Shown here one piece after another: positions 16,120 to 23,071 of a DNA stretch of 23,134 nucleotides. Origin of the DNA: a virus; IMG/VR virus record IMGVR_UViG_3300010354_000690, positions 1 through 23,134 of that record; one strand, written 5' to 3'. The translations under genes and the position numbers were made by a program. Each line of letters starts with the position of its first letter. Position 1 is the first letter of the stretch. The notes below the pieces were generated by a model. It worked only from the letters and a program-made list of their open reading frames with translations. It was not told the DNA's origin and did not search any database.

Positions 16120-18651
16120 GTGCCTGCGACCCCGTTCTCATACCGCCAGTACCCGGGGAATGGGGCGACTGTTGATTTCAGCGTCCCGTTCCCGTACCTG
16201 CTGAAGGCGCACGTCAAGGTCTACCTCAACCTTGTGATCGAGACCGGCGCCTACACGGCGCTGCTGACGGAAGGCGTGGGCTACAACTGGAGCAGTGACA
16301 ATCAAATCCAGGTCACCACTGCCCCGGCGACTGGCCAGCAGCTGACGGTTCGACGCGAAACACCAAACGGATCACAGGTTGTTGTGTGGAGCGACGGCTC
16401 CAATCTGATCTCGGCGGACCTCAATATCTCGGACCTCCAGAACCTCTATGTGGTCCAGGAGTGGGTTGATTACGCGACACGCTCAAACGAGGTAAGCCAG
16501 GAAGCGATCGCAGAGGCGCTGGCAGCGGTTGCCACCGCCAACGCCGCTCTCCCCAAGGCCGGCGGCACCATGACCGGCCCGCTGATCCTCGACGACGATC
16601 CGGCTACCGGCCTTGAGGCTGCGACAAAGCAGTACGTCGATGCGGCTGATGCCGTTCTGCAGGCCGACATCAACACTCGCTGGAACAAGACCTCAGACAG
16701 CATTGATAGCAACGAGGACTGGAGCAGCGCTGACGACAAGATCCCAACCGCGAAGGCTGCTGACGCGCAGTTCAGCACCATCGTTCAGACAAGTACGCCA
16801 TCTGGCTCTTTATGGCCAGTTGGCAAGACATGGCTCCAGAACGACAGCAATAAAACGCTTTCCATCTGGAATGGCCTGGCCTGGCTTGGCGTTGCTTCTG
16901 GTGGAACCTTCACCACTCAGGCCACGGTCATCTACGTCGATTCGCAAAGCGGTGACGACGCCAACGATGGGCATCGGATCATCACGCCGAAGAAGACGAT
17001 CAAGAACGCTGTGCAGTCGGCTCAGGCTGGGGACATCATCAAGGTTGCTCCAGGCGTCTACCAAGAGTCGCTCCCAATCGACATTACGGTTGCCAACCTG
17101 TCCATCGTTGGGGAATCGCAGCGAAGCTGCTTTGTGCATCCCACTCCAGACACAGAGACGGCGACCATGTTCCGCTGCAATAGCGGTACCTATATCGACG
17201 GGTTCACATTCGCAGGACTAAAGGCATCCGGGGCAAGAGGCAGCCATCCGATTGACAATGACATTGCCTATGGCCTGCCGGAGATCCAAGGGTGGGTGGC
17301 TGGCTTTTACCCAGGGTGTTTCATCAGGAAGAGCCCGTTCATCAATAACTGCTCAAACTTCGCTGACAGCGGCATTGACAACAGCAGCTTCGACCCAAAC
17401 AACTACAGCGGCACTGGCGGCGACCTGACTTCCGCCCCATGTGGCGGTGGCGTCATCGTCGATGGCTCGTTGCCTGCGCCCGGCAGCCCACTGCGGTCCT
17501 TCGTGCTCAACGAGTTCACTCAGCTTTGCCTTGACGGGCCCGGCCTGCTGGTATGCAACAACGGCTATGCGCAAGCCGTGTCATTTTTCGGCCTGTTCTG
17601 CCACTACCACGCCAAGGCGCTCAGCGGCGGTCAGATCAACATGGAGGTCGGCACTACCGACTTCGGCCGGTACGGGTTGATTGCTGATGGCAAGAGCAGC
17701 AGTGCCATCTTCACCGCGACGGCCGCTGGGGGAGCATCGGCTGGCAGCGTCACCTTCGCCATCAATGCGCCGTCGGCAAGCGGCACATGGTTTGGCGACG
17801 CGACCAGGCCAGCAATCAACATGCTGGCGCAGATTGGCAGTGACATCTATCCGATCCTGTCATCAACAGCGAATCTGAGCGGCTGGAGCGTCACGATCAG
17901 CCGCCCCAACCCGAGCAACAGGGCTGAGAACCTGGGCCTGATAAGCCCATTGTCCAACGGCCAGACGGTCAGCTTCTTCCTGCGGTCGATGATTTCAACC
18001 GCAAGTCACACGATGGAGTATACGGGCTCCGGCTGTAACTACACGGCGCTTCCGGAAAACGGCGGCGCTCCTGTCGAGTCCAATGAAGCGATCAGCCGAA
18101 ACAACGGGAAGGTTTGGCTGACCAGCACCGACCAATCCGGAAAGTTCAAGGTTGGCGACACGTTTACGGTCGACCAGCAAACTGGATTTGTGAATGTTGA
18201 TCCAAACTCCTATGGAATCAACATTGTCTCGGACCTGACGCCACAGCTTGGTGGCGACCTTGACGTACTAGGCAAGAAGATCACGACCACGCTTGGCAAC
18301 GGTGACATCAACCTTGATGCCCCAGGCGCTGGCTTGCTGAAGCTTGCCGAGTATGGGCTTAGCGCTGCACCAGTCGTTACTCAGCACGACATCGGAGAGA
18401 ACCCGAACCAAGTTCCTCTGAACGCGATGCTGGGCACCGCCTCACTGCAGAACACATCAGCATTCACCATTCAGGATCTTTACATTGATTCTGCTGTAGC
18501 GGTATCTGCCCTGCCTGCTGGTCCTGTTGGGCGTGTATTTCGCGTGAATAATGCAAGCTCACCTGCTGTTGGTTCCACTGTTGTTGGCGGTGGAGCCGCT
18601 AATGCCCTTGTCTGGTACAACGGCACCAACTGGACTGTTCTCGGAGTTTAA
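16120..18651 (+). CDS. Tail fibre with T7 gp17-type N-terminus and pectin-lyase-like beta-helix
   Basis: Protein of 843 residues. Residues 1-130 match the T7 fibre attachment domain: FSYRQYPGNGATVDFSVPFP, YLLKAHVKVYL, and RRETP...VVWSDGSNLISADLNIS, as in gp17, which anchors the fibre at the tail-head joint. Next comes a phage tail collar-like repeat (GGTMTGPLILDDDP ... ATKQYVDAA, about 147-177). From residue 268, a pectin-lyase-like right-handed helix begins (VIYVDSQSGDDANDG, TPKKTIKNAVQSAQAGDIIK and VAPGVYQESLPI), a fold common in polysaccharide-binding or -cleaving spikes; no catalytic set was identified. The end contains TPQLGGDLDVLGKKITT, a phrase typical of marine phage fibres. The start is GTG 16120, the only start codon in this frame after the TGA at 16096; its ribosome binding site is weak. 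Confidence 0.88.
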   Translation: MPATPFSYRQYPGNGATVDFSVPFPYLLKAHVKVYLNLVIETGAYTALLTEGVGYNWSSDNQIQVTTAPATGQQLTVRRETPNGSQVVVWSDGSNLISADLNISDLQNLYVVQEWVDYATRSNEVSQEAIAEALAAVATANAALPKAGGTMTGPLILDDDPATGLEAATKQYVDAADAVLQADINTRWNKTSDSIDSNEDWSSADDKIPTAKAADAQFSTIVQTSTPSGSLWPVGKTWLQNDSNKTLSIWNGLAWLGVASGGTFTTQATVIYVDSQSGDDANDGHRIITPKKTIKNAVQSAQAGDIIKVAPGVYQESLPIDITVANLSIVGESQRSCFVHPTPDTETATMFRCNSGTYIDGFTFAGLKASGARGSHPIDNDIAYGLPEIQGWVAGFYPGCFIRKSPFINNCSNFADSGIDNSSFDPNNYSGTGGDLTSAPCGGGVIVDGSLPAPGSPLRSFVLNEFTQLCLDGPGLLVCNNGYAQAVSFFGLFCHYHAKALSGGQINMEVGTTDFGRYGLIADGKSSSAIFTATAAGGASAGSVTFAINAPSASGTWFGDATRPAINMLAQIGSDIYPILSSTANLSGWSVTISRPNPSNRAENLGLISPLSNGQTVSFFLRSMISTASHTMEYTGSGCNYTALPENGGAPVESNEAISRNNGKVWLTSTDQSGKFKVGDTFTVDQQTGFVNVDPNSYGINIVSDLTPQLGGDLDVLGKKITTTLGNGDINLDAPGAGLLKLAEYGLSAAPVVTQHDIGENPNQVPLNAMLGTASLQNTSAFTIQDLYIDSAVAVSALPAGPVGRVFRVNNASSPAVGSTVVGGGAANALVWYNGTNWTVLGV

Positions 18652-18654
18652 CCA

Positions 18655-20559
18655 ATGACCATCAAACATCTCTACCCTGACACCCGCCCAACCCTTGACC
18701 TTAAGTTTGCCAAGGATAAGAAGCTAGATCCACGCATCACCTTTTCTCGTGCATCGTCTGGCACGCATGTGGATGCTAATGGTGTCATCCAAAGTGCTGC
18801 AAGTGGTGTGGCACGATTTGACCATAACCCAACGACGAGGGAGAGTCTTGGATTGTTGGTGGAGGAGGCGAGGACGAACTCGCTGACGTATAGCGAGCGG
18901 CTTAGTGATGCCTCGTGGACAGCACTAAATGCCACTCTGACGCCTAATGCTTTGGCCGCACCCAACGGTCTATTCGTGGCTGCACAGCTAACTTCAAACG
19001 GGACCGTTGGCGCTCAACGCATTGGGAAATCACCAACAGCCACAGGCAGTTTGTCGTTTTCAATCTACGCAAAAGCAGGAAGTGCTCAATATCTTCAAAT
19101 TTTGCAAGCTACAGATGTAAATGTATTTGCCAATTTTGATCTTTCTCTGGGTGTCGTAGGCACTAAAGGATCGAGTGCAGCCGTTTCTATCGCTAGCGCA
19201 GGCAATGGGTGGTACAAGTGCGCGGTGTCGGCAACGGTCGCGTCCACTGGGTTTTGGTATGTCTATATTGTTCCGTCGAGCAGTGCCTCATATGGGCAAA
19301 CTTACATCGCTTCGATCAATTCACTTTATCTTTACGGCCCCCAACTAGAAGCCGGATCCTTCCCCACCTCCTACATCCCAACCCCTGCAACCTTCACCAG
19401 TCGCGCCTCTACTGCCACGTACTACGACGCTAACGGTGTTATCCAAACGGCAGCGAGTGGTGTTGCACGGAGCAATGCGTTCTTCCCCGATAGCAGCGGT
19501 GTGATGAGACCGGCTGGGTTGTTGTTGGAGGGGGCGGGGACGAACTTGTTGACGTATAGCCAGAATTTAACAACATGGTCGCCTATTAACATGTCAGTCT
19601 CCAGTAACGTTTCCGCAGCCCCAGACGGAACGACAACTGCTGGCAAGATTATCCCCAACACATCTGACACTATTCACGTCCTCTATCCCGCCAACACAGT
19701 TAGCAGCATTACTGGTACTTACACGGTAAGCGTATTTGCCAAGGCAGATGGGTATAACTTTGTATGGCTTAGCCTTGATGGTGCCAGCGGAGACGGCTTG
19801 CTTTCTGGCGGCGCAGGATTCAGCTTGGTTGATGGCACTTATCAGCTCGGAAACGGCACTGTCTCAGCATCAAGTCAGAAACTAGGCAATGGGTGGTATC
19901 GACTTTCTTTAACTGGGACAACTACGTCTACGGTCACAGCAAGTCCGTATGTTGCTCCTGCGACCGGGAAAGCCTTCAGCAACGTCTATTTTGCTGGCAA
20001 TGGTACATCTGGGGTTTTAATTTGGGGGATGCAGTTTGAGGCTGGATCCTACCCCACCTCCTACATCCCCACCACCGCCAGTACCGTCACCCGTGCTGCT
20101 GATGCTTCCACCAGTTCTACGGTGACAAGAAGTGCGGATGTGGCAACGATTACGGGGAGTAATTTTAGTAGTTGGTATAACCAGAGTGAGGGGACTTGGA
20201 TTTCTACTGTTAGCAGCGACGGCTTTGCATTTACTGTTTCGTCTAACGCAGATAACAGGTACTATCTAAATAGAAACAGTGGGAATGGATACCTGATGAA
20301 ATCCTCTGGCGTTGACCAGGCAATCTTTGGTTTAGGGCAATTCTCAAAAGCTGCCATTGTGTATGACACAAATTATGCAACGGTGTCCAGCGACGGCGTA
20401 GTACAAACTGCAGATACGTCGGTAGCACCTCCAGTTGTTGATAGCCTAAAGATAGGTATGGGAGTCAATAATGACTTTCAAGGTTCCAAGAAAATCTCCC
20501 GCATCACCTACTACCCAACCCGCCTCAGTAACGCCATCCTGCAAACCATCACCTCTTGA
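18655..20559 (+). CDS. Second adhesin: duplicated carbohydrate-binding-like modules plus lectin-like C-terminus
   Basis: Protein of 634 residues that begins 3 nt after the fibre stop. It contains two copies of a module of about 230 residues. Copy 1 (about 24-242) runs from FSRASSGTHVDANGVIQSAA to GPQLEAGSFPTSYIP; copy 2 (about 248-472) runs from TSRASTATYYDANGVIQTAA to QFEAGSYPTSYIP. Each has a LLVE-A-TN-LTYS motif and a beta-sandwich-like middle with GNGWY. A third part (about 485-634, VTRSADVATITGSNFSSWYN to ISRITYYPTRLSNAIL) looks like a concanavalin-type lectin domain. Such modules occur in tail spikes of cyanophages and other environmental phages. Host-receptor binding is inferred. The coding DNA is much less GC-rich than the structural genes upstream, suggesting recent exchange. 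ATG 18655 has GGAG 8 nt upstream. Confidence 0.75.
   Translation: MTIKHLYPDTRPTLDLKFAKDKKLDPRITFSRASSGTHVDANGVIQSAASGVARFDHNPTTRESLGLLVEEARTNSLTYSERLSDASWTALNATLTPNALAAPNGLFVAAQLTSNGTVGAQRIGKSPTATGSLSFSIYAKAGSAQYLQILQATDVNVFANFDLSLGVVGTKGSSAAVSIASAGNGWYKCAVSATVASTGFWYVYIVPSSSASYGQTYIASINSLYLYGPQLEAGSFPTSYIPTPATFTSRASTATYYDANGVIQTAASGVARSNAFFPDSSGVMRPAGLLLEGAGTNLLTYSQNLTTWSPINMSVSSNVSAAPDGTTTAGKIIPNTSDTIHVLYPANTVSSITGTYTVSVFAKADGYNFVWLSLDGASGDGLLSGGAGFSLVDGTYQLGNGTVSASSQKLGNGWYRLSLTGTTTSTVTASPYVAPATGKAFSNVYFAGNGTSGVLIWGMQFEAGSYPTSYIPTTASTVTRAADASTSSTVTRSADVATITGSNFSSWYNQSEGTWISTVSSDGFAFTVSSNADNRYYLNRNSGNGYLMKSSGVDQAIFGLGQFSKAAIVYDTNYATVSSDGVVQTADTSVAPPVVDSLKIGMGVNNDFQGSKKISRITYYPTRLSNAILQTITS
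18748..20070 (+). repeat. Tandem duplication of a module of about 690 bp inside the adhesin gene
   Basis: The boundary motif EAGS-PTSYIP recurs exactly 230 codons (690 nt) apart, with glutamate codons at 19348 and 20038. At DNA level the 18-mer CCCCACCTCCTACATCCC is identical at 19362-19379 and 20052-20069. The head of the module, DANGVIQ-A-SGVAR, is also partly conserved at nucleotide level (18772-18815 and 19430-19474). Between these anchors the copies have diverged strongly. Confidence 0.8.
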
Positions 20560-20564
20560 ACACC

Positions 20565-20882
20565 ATGACTACTTACTTTCTCCGCTTTACCGACGAAACA
20601 GAGGCTCAAACCGCCCTTGCTGCTGCTGGCATCTACGTCGAACCCATCGGCAACAACCCCGGCTACTACAAGCAAGCTGACATCGGTTGGGCATTTGATC
20701 CCATCGGCACCATCACTGAAGGTGGCGTCTATGACCAAGTAACGGGTGAGGAGCTGGTTCCTCCGACCGTTCTAGATGGTTGGCACGCTAACTATGCAGG
20801 CGATGTGCTTCCTGATGAGCTTGTGCCGTTTGCGCTTAACCCTGACCCCGTGACGCCTTACAGGGTCTTCGCTGGGGTGTAG
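20565..20882 (+). CDS. Small adhesin-associated protein, unknown function
   Basis: Protein of 105 residues whose ATG lies 5 nt after the adhesin stop, with no clear ribosome binding site, so translation probably relies on reinitiation. A TTG at 20556 would give a version 3 residues longer. The protein starts MTTYFLRFTDETEAQTALAA, contains IGWAFDPIGTI and a DGWHANYAG turn, and ends in a PVTPYRVFAG strand. Short proteins of this design (FLRF-D...A...A; DGWHVN; P-RV-A ending) often follow tail-fibre genes in tailed phages. They may be fibre-assembly helpers or minor tail proteins, but I know of no proven function. Base composition returns gradually toward the phage average in this gene. Confidence 0.6.
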   Translation: MTTYFLRFTDETEAQTALAAAGIYVEPIGNNPGYYKQADIGWAFDPIGTITEGGVYDQVTGEELVPPTVLDGWHANYAGDVLPDELVPFALNPDPVTPYRVFAGV

Positions 20883-20956
20883 CGAGCTAGCCAGCCTGGT
20901 CAGCGTTTGCGCCCCCGGGTGGCCCCGTTACTCTGCGGGGGTGCAGACGTCTTGAC

Positions 20957-21136
20957 GTGGATCCAGCGACTGTCGTTGCCCTAATCGGACTCGGCGGCTC
21001 TGGTGTCGCCGCGCTTTGGAAAATCGCTAACGGGCTGGGGCGCTTTGAGGCGCGCACCAGCACCATCCTCGAGGGCATCAAGGAGATGCTCCAGGACCAC
21101 GAGGAGCGGCTGCGCAGAGTTGAACGCCAGCCATGA
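20957..21136 (+). CDS. 59-residue membrane-anchored coiled-coil protein (holin/spanin-type candidate)
   Basis: A very short gene starting at GTG 20957 and ending at TGA 21134-21136. The product starts MDPATVVALIGLGGSGVAAL, a single glycine-rich membrane segment (about 4-21), and continues as a charged amphipathic helix (TSTILEGIKEMLQDHEERLR) ending in basic residues RRVERQP. This is the usual layout of small holin-accessory or inner-membrane spanin-like proteins. The codons are well adapted to the phage, and it sits directly before a second small membrane protein and close to the lysozyme gene. The GTG start has only a G-rich run about 15 nt upstream. Lysis is inferred from context; a structural minor role is possible. 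Confidence 0.6.
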   Translation: MDPATVVALIGLGGSGVAALWKIANGLGRFEARTSTILEGIKEMLQDHEERLRRVERQP

Positions 21137-21137
21137 G

Positions 21138-21323
21138 ATGAATCACCTCTCCGATTACGTCGCCCTGGCCATTGCCATTCACGGCGTCGCCTTGGTGGTG
21201 GTCAACATGACCCCCACACCCAAAGACAACAAGGCCCTTAACGATTACACCCGGCTCCTCGTCAAGTTCTACCGGGTGATCGAAGTGGCGGCCGGCATCA
21301 TCAGCCCCAAGGTGAAGAGGTAG
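21138..21323 (+). CDS. 61-residue membrane protein, holin-like candidate
   Basis: The ATG at 21138 follows the previous stop by 1 nt. Residues about 5-25 (SDYVALAIAIHGVALVVVNM) form one membrane helix, followed by a conserved-looking polar turn TPTPKDNKALNDYTRL and a second, weaker hydrophobic helix (VKFYRVIEVAAGIISP) before a basic KVKR tail. Two helices with a basic C-terminus and position next to a lysozyme operon fit a small holin or a membrane lysis regulator. A longer frame from 21003 would overlap the 59-residue gene nearly completely and would put the membrane segment in the middle; the short start is preferred. Confidence 0.6.
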   Translation: MNHLSDYVALAIAIHGVALVVVNMTPTPKDNKALNDYTRLLVKFYRVIEVAAGIISPKVKR

Positions 21324-21325
21324 CC

Positions 21326-21544
21326 ATGCAGCCCTTCGTCGTTGGCCAGGAGCTGCAATTCAGGCAAGAGGCCACCAAGCGCACGCTGCTTGATCTGTTC
21401 GAGTCCGGCGACCACGAGGGTCTGCTCAACACAGCGCTGCTACTGAACACGCTCTGGCACCAGCAAACGGCTATTGCTCGCTGGTTTGCCAAGGAAGCAT
21501 CCGACAACCTTGCTGACGCCTACGAGGCGACGCGCAAGGGCTAG
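21326..21544 (+). CDS. 72-residue helical protein, unknown (weak NblA-like look)
   Basis: ATG 21326 has AAGAGG 5 nt upstream and begins 2 nt after the preceding stop, so the gene belongs to the small-gene run. The protein has no membrane segment. It reads as helix (QELQFRQEATKRTLLDLFE), acidic turn (SGDHEG), then a longer helix (LLNTALLLNTLWHQQTAIAR) with an alanine-rich basic end. The order QE-Q-R followed by a leucine-rich helix loosely recalls the two-helix NblA family (phycobilisome degradation) found in cyanobacteria and some cyanophages, but the match is weak and the second helix differs. No function is assigned. Its TAG stop shares the palindromic CTAG at 21541-21544 with the stop of the converging gene on the other strand. 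Confidence 0.6.
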   Translation: MQPFVVGQELQFRQEATKRTLLDLFESGDHEGLLNTALLLNTLWHQQTAIARWFAKEASDNLADAYEATRKG

Positions 21545-21861
21545 ATCACTGTCTTGGTTTGGTGGTTGGGGTCGCTTTCATCCAGACCATGGGCCAGTGG
21601 GTCAAAACTGCTCGCAGCGTCAACGACCGGCTCCACGCCTGAGCGTTTGCTGGCATCAGCCGCCTCGAGGGATGCGATCCAGCTGTCGAATGACTCCCGC
21701 ATGGGGATCTTCGCGGGCAGCTTGAGCCAGCGCCTGACCTCTTTCGGACAACGCAAGAACACGCTGGCGCCCTTGTCGTATGCGATGAAAAAACGTCCGT
21801 TCCAGTCCTTTCCTGTCTCAACCGTTGTCGTATGGCTGAGATGCAGTCGTTCGCGCTTCAT
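21541..21861 (-). CDS. 106-residue protein of unknown function in the lysozyme operon
   Basis: The start ATG (21861-21859) overlaps the lysozyme stop as ATGA, so the gene is cotranscribed with the lysozyme and probably translationally coupled. The protein begins with a beta-rich part (LHLSHTTTVETGKDWNGRFF followed by IAYDKGASVFLRCP), then a basic helix EVRRWLKLPAKIPMRE and a tryptophan helix (FDSWIASLEAADAS), and ends in an acidic disordered tail. No membrane segment, signal peptide or enzyme motif is seen. It could be a lysis modulator or an unrelated accessory protein. The overlapping plus-strand frame 21554-21874 is judged a shadow because it has no conserved-looking features or gene coupling. 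Confidence 0.6.
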   Translation of the reverse strand: MKRERLHLSHTTTVETGKDWNGRFFIAYDKGASVFLRCPKEVRRWLKLPAKIPMRESFDSWIASLEAADASKRSGVEPVVDAASSFDPLAHGLDESDPNHQTKTVI

Positions 21862-23042
21862 GGCTTACAGGTGAGATACCAGCCGCCACTGCCGCCAGGC
21901 ATCCATCGCGGATTCCAGTTCTTGCGGCTGTAGATCATCCCGGCGCCTTTGGTGTTCTTGGCGTAACCGCCCTGCACCAGCAAGGCCTCGCCATTGGGAT
22001 CGTTCTGGATCCAGGCCACATCCGTGTAGCCGATCACTACGGTCCAGTGGCCGCCGCCCCGGGGCGCGCTCACAGGGCCTTGATGCAGCCAGCCAACAGC
22101 GACGGGCCGGCCGGCATCAACCTCGCGCTCCAGGTCTTCCTGCGTGCCGTTCGTGTGGAAGTCGGCCTTGAGGCTCAGGGAACGCAGCGCAGCGAGTTGA
22201 GCTTCGGCTGATGTGGTGTCGCCGTATTTGGCGCGAACAGCGTTGTAGGCGTCGTCGTTCGCCACCTTGCCCCAGAACATTGCGAGCATGGCGCAGCTCG
22301 ACGAGAAGCACTCGCGGGCACCCTGCTGGCTCTTGTTATCGAGCTGGCTCTGCCACTTCACGTTGAGCAGGGTGGATTTCTTGGCGAGGGGTGTTGTGTT
22401 GCCCTGCCACAGCTGCCCTTCGGCGCGGCGGCGGCGCAGCAGGCCTACCTCCACGTTGGTGCCTGGGTTGCGGTAGAGCTCCAGTGCGGCTGGCACCTTG
22501 TCCCATGTCTTGTCGCGCAGGCGGCGGCTGATGGTCTCGAACCCAGCAGCGCCCATGAACCCAGGGCCAAGGTTGTAGGCGAAGCTGATCAGGGCACACT
22601 GCTGCCCCTGGCTCATCTCCTGCCAATGGGGGATTGCGCCGCGCAGCTTCTTGGCGATGGATTCGACCTCACCCTCGAGCAGCTCGTTGGCATCCACGAC
22701 GGTGATCTGATCTCCGCGTTGCACTTTGCGCCCATCCCTGTACCGGGTGGTGCCGTAGCCGATCGTCCAGGGATCGCCGCCGCTCAATGGGTCGGGGTAT
22801 GCGCTCAGATGACATCCCTCGAAGTCTTTGATCAGCTTGACGGCCGGCGCATAGCCCGCTGTTGAACCAGCATCACGCCAGTCCTGGACCCATTCGGCGG
22901 ATTCACACAGCAACCCAGGGTCTGCTTCTTTGATGTGCCGCCCGAGCTTCTTGATCGCATCTTTCTGATGCTCAAGCCCCTTGTAGTTATCCCAGAACTG
23001 CAGCCATCGCGGATCAGTGAACTGGACTTCCTCGATCGGCAT
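21858..23042 (-). CDS. Endolysin: GH24 lysozyme fused to C39-like cysteine peptidase domain
   Basis: Protein of 394 residues on the strand opposite to all structural genes. Residues 1-60 are a small helical module (WLQFWDNYKGLEHQKDAIKK). Residues about 65-212 form a phage-type lysozyme (GH24) that cuts the peptidoglycan glycan chain: Glu75 in DFEG, Asp84 and Thr93 in PWTIGYGT follow the T4 lysozyme E-D-T pattern with a three-residue insertion, and SFAYNLGPG plus LLRRRRAEGQLW complete the fold. Residues about 225-394 resemble peptidase C39_2: LNVKWQSQLDN, the putative nucleophile Cys245 in ECFSSSCAM, His332 in GHWTVVIGY, Asn347/Asp348 in NDPNG. This domain may cut peptide bonds in the wall or bind substrate. 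The ATG start (23042-23040) has GGAG about 13 nt upstream; TTG 23078 would add 12 residues but overlap the divergent gene. No signal peptide is seen, so a holin is expected. Confidence 0.9.
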   Translation of the reverse strand: MPIEEVQFTDPRWLQFWDNYKGLEHQKDAIKKLGRHIKEADPGLLCESAEWVQDWRDAGSTAGYAPAVKLIKDFEGCHLSAYPDPLSGGDPWTIGYGTTRYRDGRKVQRGDQITVVDANELLEGEVESIAKKLRGAIPHWQEMSQGQQCALISFAYNLGPGFMGAAGFETISRRLRDKTWDKVPAALELYRNPGTNVEVGLLRRRRAEGQLWQGNTTPLAKKSTLLNVKWQSQLDNKSQQGARECFSSSCAMLAMFWGKVANDDAYNAVRAKYGDTTSAEAQLAALRSLSLKADFHTNGTQEDLEREVDAGRPVAVGWLHQGPVSAPRGGGHWTVVIGYTDVAWIQNDPNGEALLVQGGYAKNTKGAGMIYSRKNWNPRWMPGGSGGWYLTCKP

Positions 23043-23071
23043 GATGGGGAAAGCTCTCCACCCATGTAAAC

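Noticed and set aside
18655-20559. Diversity-generating retroelement variable region in the adhesin
   Set aside because: No reverse transcriptase or template repeat was seen, and the internal repeats are diverged along their whole length rather than at adenine-linked positions.
20883-20956. Possible hairpin terminator between the adhesin region and the small membrane genes (CCCCG 20923-20927 with CGGGG 20936-20940)
   Set aside because: The stem is only 5 bp with an 8-nt loop and no T run follows; GC-rich DNA produces such pairs by chance.
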